In this document: one piece after another, positions 8,448 to 15,988 of the stretch
How the letters are laid out: each line of letters starts with the position of its first letter
Position numbering within the stretch: position 1 is the first letter of the stretch
NCBI GenBank assembly: GCA_028713415.1
Contig: JAQTOI010000010.1
Location: forward strand, 1-33,659
DNA from: Candidatus Omnitrophota bacterium
GTDB taxonomy: Bacteria; Omnitrophota; Gorgyraeia; Duberdicusellales; 4484-171
Length of the DNA stretch: 33,659 nucleotides
Direction of reading: 5' to 3'
Program-made: the position numbers and the translations under genes
Notes under the pieces: model-generated
Told to the model about the DNA's origin: nothing
Databases searched by the model: none
Seen by the model: the letters and a program-made list of their open reading frames with translations, nothing else

Positions 8448-11265
8448 GGTAATAAGCTATAGCTTCAATGATAATTTTATTGAAAAATTGGCCGATTTTA
8501 TTCTAAATAATTTTAATGCTGCAGGCTGTGATTTTAGCCGCTTAGCTTGTGTTTTTGGCGGAAGGCGCCCGGCCATATTTCTGCATCGCGAACTTTCTAA
8601 ACGCATAAATAAAAGTTTTATTCCGCCTCGCTTTTTTTCAATTGACGATTTCGTGGATTATCTTGCCGCATCAGGCACGGATTTGCGCGCGCTGGGTGAA
8701 CTTGACGCCGCTTTTCTTATCTACACAATCGCAAAAAAAGAAATCCCGGCTTTATTAGAGGGCAGAGAATCTTTTGCCTCTTTCCTGCCCTGGGCCAGAG
8801 AAATTGTATCATTCATTGAGCAGTTGGACCTGGAAGACATAAAAAATGAGTCTTTAGTTAATATCGAAAAAAGCGCCCAGATAGGCTATGAGATTCCAGA
8901 AAACATTAATCATCTTCTGGGGCACATTATTCGCTTAAGAGGGGCCTACCATTCTCACTGCAAGGCTACCAACCGAGCGTCAAGAGGCATGCGTTACCTT
9001 AAAGTCTCCGAAAGCATAAATAATGTTGCGCTAAATGAATTCGATACTGTTCTGTTCTGCAATTTTTTTTATCTTCACGCAAGCGAGAAGAAAATAATCA
9101 AAAATATCCTTGAGAGAGGAAAGGGTATCTGTATTTTTCAGGGTTCGCAGGATGACTGGTCGGTACTTAAGAATTCCGCTAAAGAATTTGGCTGCCATAT
9201 TCGTCCAAAAACACAGTGGCAGGAGAAACTGGATTTTTCGTTATACCAGGGATTCGACATCCATTCGCAGTGCTGTATTGTGCGTACAATTTTAAAGGAG
9301 AAAATTAAAGAGAAAGATGCGACAGTTATTGTTCTGCCCAGGCCGCATACCCTTATCCCGTTACTTACAGAAATTTCTCCACTCTTAGATGAGTTTAACG
9401 TTTCTATGGGGTATCCTTTAAAGCGCAGCCCTCTCTATGCCCTTTTTGAAGCTTTATATAAAGCACAGGAAACAAAAAAAGACGGCAGGTATTACACTAA
9501 AGATTACCTTGGGGTTTTACAGCATGCGTTTGTGAAAAACCTAAAAATTTCAACGGATCCTTCTGTTACCCGAGTCCTGATTCATAAACTTGAAGAAGTA
9601 TTGCAAGGCGAGATTGATAGCTCTATAGGCGGAAGCCTCTTTTTAAGTTTGCAAGAAATAGAAGATGAAGAAACCATTTATCGCGCGAGCATGGAGACCT
9701 TGCGAAATATGGGTATTAACGCAACAATTGATGATTGCAAAAAAATACTGCTGTCGCTTCATAAACTTTTTTTTACTATCTGGGAAGATTTGAGCGATTT
9801 TGAAAATTTTTCCTCCTGCCTTGAGAAATTACTTGAAGTTTTGATAGAGAAAGCGGGCGTAAGCTTTTATCCTTTTAATGTGAAAGTTATCGAGAAACTA
9901 CAATCTGTCAAAGAAGAACTCCAGAGTTTATCTTTTGCCAAAGAAAATTTTGCGCGCAGCGAAATATGGGAAATTTTTAAGGAAAGGCTCCAAGGAGAGA
10001 TAATTTCTTTTTCAGGCTCTCCGTTGCGCGGCATGCAGATACTGGGGCTGCTTGAAACGCGCTCGCTTAATTTCAAAAACGTCATCATTATGGATTCAAA
10101 TGAATCAGTGTTTCCCAAATTAAAGATCTATGAGCCTCTGATACCGCGTGAAGTAATGCTAAATCTTGGCTTAAACCGCCTGGAAAAAGAAGAGGAAATA
10201 CAGCGCTACCAGTTTATGCGGCTTATCTCATCAGCGACAAACGTTCATCTTATTTATGAAGAAAATCAGGAAAAAGAAAAAAGCCGATTTATCGAAGAAT
10301 TGCTCTGGAAAAAGCAAAAGCAAGCCCAAAAAATAGAAATTGTTACTACGCCGAAAGCAAGTTTTTCGTTAGATATATCATTTAAAGAAACAGTTGTCAA
10401 TAAAACCCAAGGCATGGTTGAATTCCTAAAAGAAGAACGGTATTCCGCAAGCCGCATCAATACTTACCTTAGGTGTCCGTTGCAGTTTTATTTTAAATAT
10501 GTTTTGGGGCTAGAAATGCGTGAAGACCTGCTTGATGAGCCGGATGCCTCAGGTATAGGCACGTTTCTTCACGAGCTTCTGGAAGATGCCTTTAAGGTAT
10601 TTAAAGGTAAACAGCCAATAATTGATCATAATTTTGAGAAATTTTTCTTAAAGCGCATGAAAGAAAAATTCAAACTGGACTTAGGCCGCAGGATGAAGTC
10701 AGATTCATTCCTCTTGGAACACATAATGGAGGACCGTCTAAAGAAATTCCTTATAGCCGAGAGTAAGCGCGCGATTGCCAAGATTATCTGCCTGGAGGAA
10801 AAACGCGACGGTTTTATCACTCTCGCTGGGCGTCCGGTTAATTTTCGCTACACCGTAGATAGAATTGACCAGCTTCTCGAAGGAGATATACTTATAATAG
10901 ATTATAAAAGCGGCAGCGTTTCTGACGCCGCGCCTTCTAGGTTGTCATCTCTTACGGCCATGGAGATGACGCGCCCGGCAATTAAGAAAAGCCTTAAGTC
11001 GTTTCAGCTTCCTATCTATTATTATTTTATTTCAAAGGAATTTCCTGATGTTAATGTTAACGCAGCGCTTTATAGCTTGCGTACTCTCGAACAGAAAGAG
11101 TTCATATCTAGCAAAGAGTACCCCGATAAAGAAAAAATTATGGATATTTGCATGAAAAGCCTTGAATACATTTTCTCGGAAATCACCAATCCCGACATCC
11201 CGTTTATTGCGGATAAAGAGGAAAGAAAATGCGAGTATTGTGATTTTGGAGCATTATGCAGGTAG
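8440..11265 (+). CDS. addB: AddB-like nuclease subunit with iron-sulfur PD-(D/E)XK domain
   Basis: This is the partner of the preceding helicase. The N-terminal helicase-like region is degenerate: where a Walker A motif would stand there is CVFGGRRPAIFLHREL, so this subunit is unlikely to be a motor, as is usual for AddB-type subunits. The C-terminal nuclease domain is intact: the first cluster cysteine in YLRCPLQFYFKY near residue 679, FLHELLEDAF, then VDRIDQLL and IIDYKSGS near residue 820. The other three cysteines lie in KCEYCDFGALC at the C-terminal end. The four-cysteine arrangement is typical of AddB-type Fe-S nucleases. The ATG overlaps the addA stop by 8 bases, indicating translational coupling. 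Length is 941 residues. Confidence 0.9.
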   Translation: MDKVISYSFNDNFIEKLADFILNNFNAAGCDFSRLACVFGGRRPAIFLHRELSKRINKSFIPPRFFSIDDFVDYLAASGTDLRALGELDAAFLIYTIAKKEIPALLEGRESFASFLPWAREIVSFIEQLDLEDIKNESLVNIEKSAQIGYEIPENINHLLGHIIRLRGAYHSHCKATNRASRGMRYLKVSESINNVALNEFDTVLFCNFFYLHASEKKIIKNILERGKGICIFQGSQDDWSVLKNSAKEFGCHIRPKTQWQEKLDFSLYQGFDIHSQCCIVRTILKEKIKEKDATVIVLPRPHTLIPLLTEISPLLDEFNVSMGYPLKRSPLYALFEALYKAQETKKDGRYYTKDYLGVLQHAFVKNLKISTDPSVTRVLIHKLEEVLQGEIDSSIGGSLFLSLQEIEDEETIYRASMETLRNMGINATIDDCKKILLSLHKLFFTIWEDLSDFENFSSCLEKLLEVLIEKAGVSFYPFNVKVIEKLQSVKEELQSLSFAKENFARSEIWEIFKERLQGEIISFSGSPLRGMQILGLLETRSLNFKNVIIMDSNESVFPKLKIYEPLIPREVMLNLGLNRLEKEEEIQRYQFMRLISSATNVHLIYEENQEKEKSRFIEELLWKKQKQAQKIEIVTTPKASFSLDISFKETVVNKTQGMVEFLKEERYSASRINTYLRCPLQFYFKYVLGLEMREDLLDEPDASGIGTFLHELLEDAFKVFKGKQPIIDHNFEKFFLKRMKEKFKLDLGRRMKSDSFLLEHIMEDRLKKFLIAESKRAIAKIICLEEKRDGFITLAGRPVNFRYTVDRIDQLLEGDILIIDYKSGSVSDAAPSRLSSLTAMEMTRPAIKKSLKSFQLPIYYYFISKEFPDVNVNAALYSLRTLEQKEFISSKEYPDKEKIMDICMKSLEYIFSEITNPDIPFIADKEERKCEYCDFGALCR

Positions 11266-11390
11266 AGCCAAAAAACGCATTTATTTTCTCTCACGCAGGT
11301 ATTCAATTTAAATCCAAGTCGTGGAGGTATCTGGTAAAATTTTGCGCGCGCAGCCGTAAACTGTTTGCATGTTTTTAGTCTAAAATGTAG

Positions 11391-11396
11391 TATAAT
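11391..11396 (+). promoter_or_regulatory. Probable -10 box upstream of the cyclic-nucleotide-domain gene
   Basis: A perfect TATAAT is at 11391-11396. The best upstream match is TTGCAT at 11365-11370, but the spacing of 20 is too long for confidence. Transcription would begin near 11403, immediately before the first leader hairpin. The stretch from the addB stop (11265) to here shows nothing else I can support. Confidence 0.4.
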
Positions 11397-11402
11397 CGAA
11401 TG

Positions 11403-11582
11403 AGACTTGGGCTTTTGAAGCTCCTTTAGAGGAGCGTACAAAAGCCCTTAGCCGAATTTGTCCCGTTTTTGCACCAGATGGTTTCTCTCTCAATTTTGCA
11501 AAGCAAAATTGAGAAAATAATCAAAGGAGGCAAAAACGGGATAATTCGCACTATTTTTTCTTAAGCGCCTGTGGCGCTTAAA
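11403..11582 (+). other. Multi-hairpin leader upstream of the cyclic-nucleotide-domain gene
   Basis: Nested perfect stems fill this stretch. (1) GGGCTTTTG (11409-11417) pairs with CAAAAGCCC (11439-11447), with an inner GCTCCT/AGGAGC stem and TTAG loop. (2) TCCCGTTTTTGC (11461-11472) pairs with GCAAAAACGGGA (11530-11541), extended by CGAATT/AATTCG outside it. Inside lies CTCAATTTTGC/GCAAAATTGAG (11489-11499 with 11503-11513) and an AAAGGAGG at 11523-11530. (3) TTAAGCGCC pairs with GGCGCTTAA (11561-11569 with 11573-11581). A run of six T lies at 11554-11559 between stems 2 and 3. The gene's own ribosome site follows at 11601-11606. This could be an attenuating leader RNA or a cluster of palindromic DNA elements. 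Confidence 0.6.
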
Positions 11583-11613
11583 AGAATAATGTGCTCATTA
11601 AAGGAGGATAAAT

Positions 11614-12075
11614 ATGGAAACATTAAGACCTATTTTAGCGGCTCATCCATTTTTTAAAGATTTAAAAGAAGAATATCTTGATTTTATCGTTGGTTGCGCT
11701 TTAAATGTGCGTTTTAAAGAAGGCGAAACAATCCTAAAGGAAAATGATCCGGCCGATAAGTTCTTTCTTATCAGAGAAGGAAAGGCTGCCATAGATATAA
11801 ACGCCGGCTCAAGCCGCCTCATTACAATCCAGACAATCCATGAGGGGGATATTCTCGGCTGGTCCTGGCTCATCCCTCCGCATAGGAACCGGTTTGACGC
11901 CCGCGCCGTCACGGATATCCGCGCCATTGCCCTAGACGGAAAATGCCTGCGTAAGAAATGCGAAGATAATCATGATTTAGGGTACGAATTATTAAAAAGG
12001 CTTACGGTAGTGTTTACCGAGCGCCTTGAAGTTACCAGAAAGCAATTAATAAATATTTACGATATTAATTCTTAA
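11614..12075 (+). CDS. Stand-alone cyclic-nucleotide-binding (CRP-like) domain protein
   Basis: The 153 residues form one cNMP-binding barrel: [20 protein letters not shown] at the start, the glycine-rich [19 protein letters not shown] near residues 46-64, and a phosphate-binding-cassette position reading [18 protein letters not shown] near residues 89-106. It then ends in one long helix. There is no HTH domain, so it is not a conventional CRP/FNR regulator, and no kinase, channel or other output domain is fused. In CRP the cassette begins with Gly-Glu, but the glutamate is tryptophan here, so cAMP binding is doubtful. Related lone domains occur near redox enzymes in other bacteria; no such enzyme is adjacent here. 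A strong AAAGGAGG precedes the ATG, unlike most neighbours. Confidence 0.8.
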   Translation: METLRPILAAHPFFKDLKEEYLDFIVGCALNVRFKEGETILKENDPADKFFLIREGKAAIDINAGSSRLITIQTIHEGDILGWSWLIPPHRNRFDARAVTDIRAIALDGKCLRKKCEDNHDLGYELLKRLTVVFTERLEVTRKQLINIYDINS

Positions 12076-12085
12076 AAACAGTAAC

Positions 12086-12622
12086 GTGCCTGTCGGTAAA
12101 ACAAAAATAGAGCTTATAAAAGGGGACATCACTCAAACTAATGTTGATGCGATTGTGAATGCAGCCAACACCACGCTTTTAGGCGGCGGTGGTGTGGACG
12201 GAGCAATTCATCGTGCAGCCGGGCCCAAGCTGCTTGAGGCTTGCCGCAAACTTTCCGGATGCCTGACTGGCCAGGCTAAAATCACTAAAGGCTACAACCT
12301 GGCCGCCCGTTTCGTTATTCATGCGGTAGGGCCCGTATGGCGCGGCGGGAACAACAATGAGAAAGAGTTTTTAAATTCTTGCTATCGCGTTTCACTGGCT
12401 CTCGCGAAAGAGTATAATCTTAAATCTATAGCTTTTCCTTGTATTTCATGCGGAGCGTACCGCTTTCCCATTGAATTAGCTGCGGCCTGCGCCATTGAAA
12501 CTGTTAAGATTTTCATAGAAGATAATCTGCAGGCTTTAGAGAAAATCGTGTTTGTAGTTTTTTCCGATAGGGGCTTCGAAGTTTACAATAACCTTTTGAA
12601 AAAAGAGAGTGAAGAACACTGA
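12086..12622 (+). CDS. Macrodomain protein, probable O-acetyl-ADP-ribose deacetylase
   Basis: The protein of 178 residues is a single macrodomain of the YmdB/MacroD type. The ADP-ribose site is clear: [20 protein letters not shown] followed by [15 protein letters not shown] at about residues 32-46, then VIHAVGPVW near residue 77 and [18 protein letters not shown] near residue 117. The family removes acetyl groups from O-acetyl-ADP-ribose or ADP-ribose from proteins and nucleic acids. The start is a GTG at 12086, ten bases after the previous stop; no ATG fits before the first strand. Its position next to a lone nucleotide-binding domain may be accidental. Confidence 0.9.
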   Translation: MPVGKTKIELIKGDITQTNVDAIVNAANTTLLGGGGVDGAIHRAAGPKLLEACRKLSGCLTGQAKITKGYNLAARFVIHAVGPVWRGGNNNEKEFLNSCYRVSLALAKEYNLKSIAFPCISCGAYRFPIELAAACAIETVKIFIEDNLQALEKIVFVVFSDRGFEVYNNLLKKESEEH

Positions 12623-12639
12623 TATAAGAGAAGAGTAAA

Positions 12640-13392
12640 ATGTTTAAAATTATATATTTTTTTATTATAGGCTTGTTTTTAATAGGAAACATTTACGCAG
12701 AATCTTCCGAAGTCACTGTAATTTACGTTAGTGGCTCAGTAGATATCTGCAGCGGCGATGAATCTTATCCTTGCAGCAAGGCCATAGAAGATATGACTGT
12801 TACAGCAGGTGACAAGATAATAACAGCGCAAGATTCCTCAATAGAGCTTGCCTTTGATGAAAATAAAAAAAATATTTTGCGCGTGAACCCTGAAAGTGAG
12901 GTTGTTATTTCCCTTAAAGACAACGAAAAAGTTGAGCTGACCAAGGGGGAAGTTTTTACGACAATCGAAGAATTGCCAAGCGGTTCATCATTTGAAATCC
13001 GCACGCCCACTGCAATTGCCGGAGTGCGCGGCACTGAATGGTTGACTAAGGTTGATGAGGAGGGTACCGACATTGAAGCATTTCAGGGAACGCCGTACGC
13101 AAAGACAATATACGAAAATGGTAAAGTAGCTCCCCAGGAAACTATTGTTTTATCAGGGCACATGACCAGAGTTAAACGCTTTAAGCCACCTAGCGCATTG
13201 ATGCCTTTACCGGGTAGAAATCAGAAACGCTTGAGGATAATGCAATCGCAAGTGCGCAATCACAGAGCTCAAGCCATTTTGCGAAAACCACCAAAGGCTA
13301 TGTCGCCTAAGCCGGGAATGGGCGCGCAAGGCAATAAAAAGCCGCAACTGCGAAAGCCGCCAATACCGCAAAGGCGCCAGCCGCAACTTTAA
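12640..13392 (+). CDS. Secreted FecR-domain protein with basic, proline-rich tail
   Basis: The protein has 250 residues. Residues 1-20 are a signal peptide (hydrophobic IIYFFIIGLFLIGNIYA, with cleavage likely after the alanine). Residues 60-150 carry the FecR fold, seen in LAFDENKKNILRVNPESEV and in the diagnostic FEIRTPTAIAGVRGTEW. The last 75 residues are rich in Pro, Arg, Lys and Gln (for example KPPIPQRRQPQL), probably disordered and surface- or envelope-binding. FecR domains are best known from iron-signalling anti-sigma factors, but those are inner-membrane proteins next to FecI and FecA, and neither is here. Stand-alone secreted FecR proteins are common in PVC-related and deltaproteobacterial genomes with unknown roles. 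Confidence 0.82.
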   Translation: MFKIIYFFIIGLFLIGNIYAESSEVTVIYVSGSVDICSGDESYPCSKAIEDMTVTAGDKIITAQDSSIELAFDENKKNILRVNPESEVVISLKDNEKVELTKGEVFTTIEELPSGSSFEIRTPTAIAGVRGTEWLTKVDEEGTDIEAFQGTPYAKTIYENGKVAPQETIVLSGHMTRVKRFKPPSALMPLPGRNQKRLRIMQSQVRNHRAQAILRKPPKAMSPKPGMGAQGNKKPQLRKPPIPQRRQPQL

Positions 13393-13403
13393 ATATAAGC
13401 GCG

Positions 13404-13409
13404 TATAAT
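13404..13409 (+). promoter_or_regulatory. Possible -10 box before the SIMPL gene
   Basis: TATAAT at 13404-13409 is perfect, but no convincing -35 box lies at the right distance. A small GCTCA/TGAGC hairpin follows within 10 bases, and the ribosome site AAGGGGG precedes the ATG at 13453. Confidence 0.3.
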
Positions 13410-13452
13410 CGGCTGTTGCTCAATCAGTGAGCCATAAAAATAAGGGGGTAAT

Positions 13453-14202
13453 ATGTCAGGGATAACAGGACTGAAAAATGTGCAGATAATAGTTTTAGGT
13501 TTATGTATCGCCGCTGGCACTATTTTTTCAACTTTTATTTTATCCAAAGGGCTTATGCAGATGAAAAAATTCAGCAGCGAGGTGATTGACGTTACAGGCT
13601 CAGCGGAGAATAAAATTGTATCCGATTATATCGTCTGGAAAGCAAGATTTTCCAGGCGCGATACACAGCTGCCCCAAGCGTACAATAGTTTAAAAGAGGA
13701 TTTAAAAAAAGTAAAAAGTTATCTTATTGCTAAAGGCATAAAAGAAGAAGAAATCATTGTCTCGCAGGTTTCTACGGCAACGCTTTATAAGAAAAACGAT
13801 AAAGGAAACGATACTAATGACATCGAAGCTTATATCTTAAGCCAGGCCGTAGAGGTGCGCTCCGCTCAGGTTTCATTGGTAGATGAGGTATCCCGTCAGT
13901 CAACAGAGCTTATTAATAGCGATATCGCTTTTATCTCCGAAGCCCCCGAATATTTTTATACTAAACTTGCCCAATTAAAGCTTGAGATGCTGGCAAAAGC
14001 GACGGAAAACGCAAAAGCCAGGGCAGAAAATATGGCGCAGGCTACCGGCAATAAAATAGGCCTGATGCGTTCGGCGCGCATGGGAGTTTTCCAGATTACA
14101 CCCGCCAATTCCACGGAAGTTTCCGATTGGGGCGTAAACGATACTACCTCGCTTGAAAAGAAAGTAACTGCGGTTGTCTGGGTGAGTTTCGCTATCGCTT
14201 AA
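13453..14202 (+). CDS. SIMPL domain (YggE/DUF541-like) membrane-anchored protein
   Basis: The product has 249 residues. Residues 12-35 form one transmembrane segment or uncleaved signal (VLGLCIAAGTIFSTFILSKG). The rest is a SIMPL domain, with VIDVTGSAENKIVSDYIVWKARF near residues 44-66 and the terminal repeat-like segment AKARAENMAQATGNKIGLM near residues 190-208. SIMPL proteins are extracytoplasmic; E. coli YggE lowers oxidative stress, and other members bind channels or signalling proteins. No reaction is known. A good ribosome site (AAGGGGG) stands upstream. The gene is followed by the hairpin-rich spacer at 14205-14429. Confidence 0.85.
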   Translation: MSGITGLKNVQIIVLGLCIAAGTIFSTFILSKGLMQMKKFSSEVIDVTGSAENKIVSDYIVWKARFSRRDTQLPQAYNSLKEDLKKVKSYLIAKGIKEEEIIVSQVSTATLYKKNDKGNDTNDIEAYILSQAVEVRSAQVSLVDEVSRQSTELINSDIAFISEAPEYFYTKLAQLKLEMLAKATENAKARAENMAQATGNKIGLMRSARMGVFQITPANSTEVSDWGVNDTTSLEKKVTAVVWVSFAIA

Positions 14203-14204
14203 CC

Positions 14205-14429
14205 CAGAAAATGCACGCTTCGCAGGCATTTTCTGCCCGAATCCCTTTGCAGGGAGGTTTCACTCGGGCCGCCGCAAAAATTTCCTTTGGAAATTTTGGA
14301 TAACGGCGGGGTATACCAGAAAAATTTGGTGCGTTGTGGCTTAAACCCTGACGAAATACGTTTTATACGGTTGTAAAGCTTGTTGACCGGCACCGGTTTT
14401 TCGGTTAATTGCTTTATACCGTAAAGCTT
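14205..14429. other. Hairpin-array spacer between the SIMPL and small membrane protein genes
   Basis: Several stems follow each other almost without gaps. CAGAAAATGC/GCATTTTCTG is a perfect 10-bp stem (14205-14214 with 14226-14235). GCCCGA/TCGGGC (14235-14240 with 14264-14269) encloses CCCT/AGGG. CCGCCG/CGGCGG (14269-14274 with 14304-14309) encloses the perfect 9-bp AAAATTTCC/GGAAATTTT with a TTT loop. ACCGG/CCGGT lies at 14386-14397. Two direct repeats of a TTTATAC...GTAAAGCTT motif lie at 14362-14380 and 14413-14429, just before the next ATG. No U-tract marks any of these as a terminator. I find no ORF that fits. Confidence 0.55.
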
Positions 14430-14438
14430 TACTAAATT

Positions 14439-14645
14439 ATGAAAATAATTTATATCCTTTTGCACCTTGCGCTGTTTTTTCTTTTCCTGTATCTTATTTT
14501 TAGATTTATTATCTTTATTGCGCTGTTATTTTTGCGCCGTTTCTTCCTCAAGGCTGCCATTAAACCAAAGAAAAAGGCTGATGAGCAACTCAATTCATTC
14601 TACGATAAAGAGACAGTTGACGCTCAGTTCAAAGAAATAAAATAA
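14439..14645 (+). CDS. Small single-pass membrane protein of unknown function
   Basis: This 68-residue product has a long hydrophobic segment (about residues 3-34, rich in Leu, Ile and Phe), then a basic stretch RRFFLKAAIKPKKKADEQ and an acidic or mixed tail. The topology would put the charged C terminus in the cytoplasm. I do not recognise a family. It lies between the hairpin array and dinB, with a 25-base gap to dinB and no clear ribosome site, so the gene call itself is only moderately certain. Confidence 0.5.
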   Translation: MKIIYILLHLALFFLFLYLIFRFIIFIALLFLRRFFLKAAIKPKKKADEQLNSFYDKETVDAQFKEIK

Positions 14646-14670
14646 TTCTCGTTATTTAACCATTATTAAC

Positions 14671-15951
14671 ATGCCTGACACTCGCTATATCGCGCACATT
14701 GATATGGATGCTTTCTTTGCTTCGATAGAGCAGCGTGATTGCGCGCGCCTGGCGGGGCTGCCGGTTGTCGTAGGCGCAGACCCTAAGGGAGGAAGGGGTA
14801 GAGGGGTAGTTTCGACCTGCTCTTATGAGGCAAGAAAGTTTGGAATACACTCGGCAATGCCGATATCTTTCGCCTACCAGAGGTGCCCTAACGCGGTTTT
14901 TTTACCCGTTAATATGGAAAAATACGTAAAAGTTTCAAAAGAAATTTATGCTATTTTCGAAAGTTTCACGCCCCTGGTTGAGCCGCTCGGCCTTGACGAG
15001 GCTTTTTTAGACATAACGGGAAGTTATCATATTTTCAAAACTCCCATAGCAGCCTGCCGCTTGCTTAAAGAAAGGATAAAAAAAGAAACCCGGCTTACCG
15101 CATCGATTGGCCTTGCACCCACTAAAATGGCGGCAAAAATTGCTTCTGATTTAGGCAAGCCCGACGGGCTTCTGGAAATAACGGAAGATAAACTTCTGGA
15201 ATTCTTATGGCCCCTAGCCGTAGATAAAATTCCCGGTTTAGGTAAAAAGTCTAAAGCGACATTAAGCGATTATGGGATAAGCACCATAGGAGACCTGGCG
15301 CGTCGTCCTTTACGGGAAATAATCTCGCTTTTTGGCAAAAATGGCGAGTACTTCTGGAATTTGGCTCACGGCAGAGATGACCGGTTAATTGAGGAGGAAG
15401 CAGAGGCAAAATCAATCAGTAACGAAGTGACCTTTGAACGCGACACAAACGAACAAGAAGCCATTATGCAAGCTTTTCTTGTGCTTTGTGAAAAAGTATC
15501 CAAGCGCCTGCGTTCAAGCGCCCTTAAGGCAAGGACAATTACGCTTAAATTGCGCCTTAAAGGATTCGATACCTATACCCGGGCAACAACTTTGCACAAA
15601 GCCACTAATTTTGACGACATCATCTATAGAGAGATAAAAAAGCTATACGAGGATTTTGGGAAAACCGGTCCTTCGGAGCGGACCACGACCTTAGACTGTG
15701 GTCCTTGCTCAGGATTCCGCCCGAATGGTAAAAAAACAAGTACCACATGTATATCTGCAGGGCTCCATAAAAAAATAAGGCTCATCGGCGTAAAAGTTTC
15801 TAATTTTATACCCGCAGATACCCGTGATAGTATTTTTGTCGACTCCCGCGACGATAAAAAAGAAAAAATCTATAGCGCTATCGATAAAATTAAAGAAAAA
15901 TTCGGTAATAAAATTATTCATCGCGCCTCAAGCATGTCTGATATAATATAA
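14671..15951 (+). CDS. dinB: DNA polymerase IV (Y-family) with an in-frame palindromic insert
   Basis: The translesion polymerase DinB is recognised by HIDMDAFFASIEQ (catalytic D11), the palm motif LGLDEAFLDITG (D109-E110), SIGLAPTKMAAKIASD, and the thumb helix-hairpin-helix DKIPGLGKKSK. The little-finger domain begins near residue 245. It is 426 residues long, more than the usual 350-360. Most of the excess is a stretch at about residues 332-366 between the helix ending YEDFG and the strand KIRLIGVKVSNF. It is rich in Thr, Gly, Ser and Cys, and the family has only a short linker there. The DNA of that stretch is palindromic (see the repeat entry at 15664-15771). All catalytic residues are kept, so the protein may still work. 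Confidence 0.92.
   Translation: MPDTRYIAHIDMDAFFASIEQRDCARLAGLPVVVGADPKGGRGRGVVSTCSYEARKFGIHSAMPISFAYQRCPNAVFLPVNMEKYVKVSKEIYAIFESFTPLVEPLGLDEAFLDITGSYHIFKTPIAACRLLKERIKKETRLTASIGLAPTKMAAKIASDLGKPDGLLEITEDKLLEFLWPLAVDKIPGLGKKSKATLSDYGISTIGDLARRPLREIISLFGKNGEYFWNLAHGRDDRLIEEEAEAKSISNEVTFERDTNEQEAIMQAFLVLCEKVSKRLRSSALKARTITLKLRLKGFDTYTRATTLHKATNFDDIIYREIKKLYEDFGKTGPSERTTTLDCGPCSGFRPNGKKTSTTCISAGLHKKIRLIGVKVSNFIPADTRDSIFVDSRDDKKEKIYSAIDKIKEKFGNKIIHRASSMSDII
15664..15771. repeat. Palindromic insertion inside dinB
   Basis: About 36 codons interrupt the little-finger domain of Pol IV. The DNA folds on itself: GGACCAC at 15680-15686 pairs with GTGGTCC at 15698-15704, extended by GAGC with GCTC across a two-base bulge. 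An outer TTCGG/CCGAA pairing and a second weak GGTA/TACC hairpin follow. No stop codon is created in the dinB frame. This pattern, an in-frame palindrome translated as part of a host protein, is reminiscent of the Rickettsia palindromic elements; no sequence relation to those is claimed. Confidence 0.55.
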
Positions 15952-15988
15952 CCCTCACAAGTGCCTTTTTTAATAATATGGAGCTTAG

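Noticed and set aside
14205-14235. Perfect 10-bp hairpin after the SIMPL gene as an intrinsic terminator
   Set aside because: No T-run follows the stem and more hairpins follow directly, so simple termination is not supported.
14199-14465. Minus-strand open frame across the hairpin array
   Set aside because: The product has no recognisable family and its composition follows the palindromes; it is most likely a by-product of the inverted repeats.
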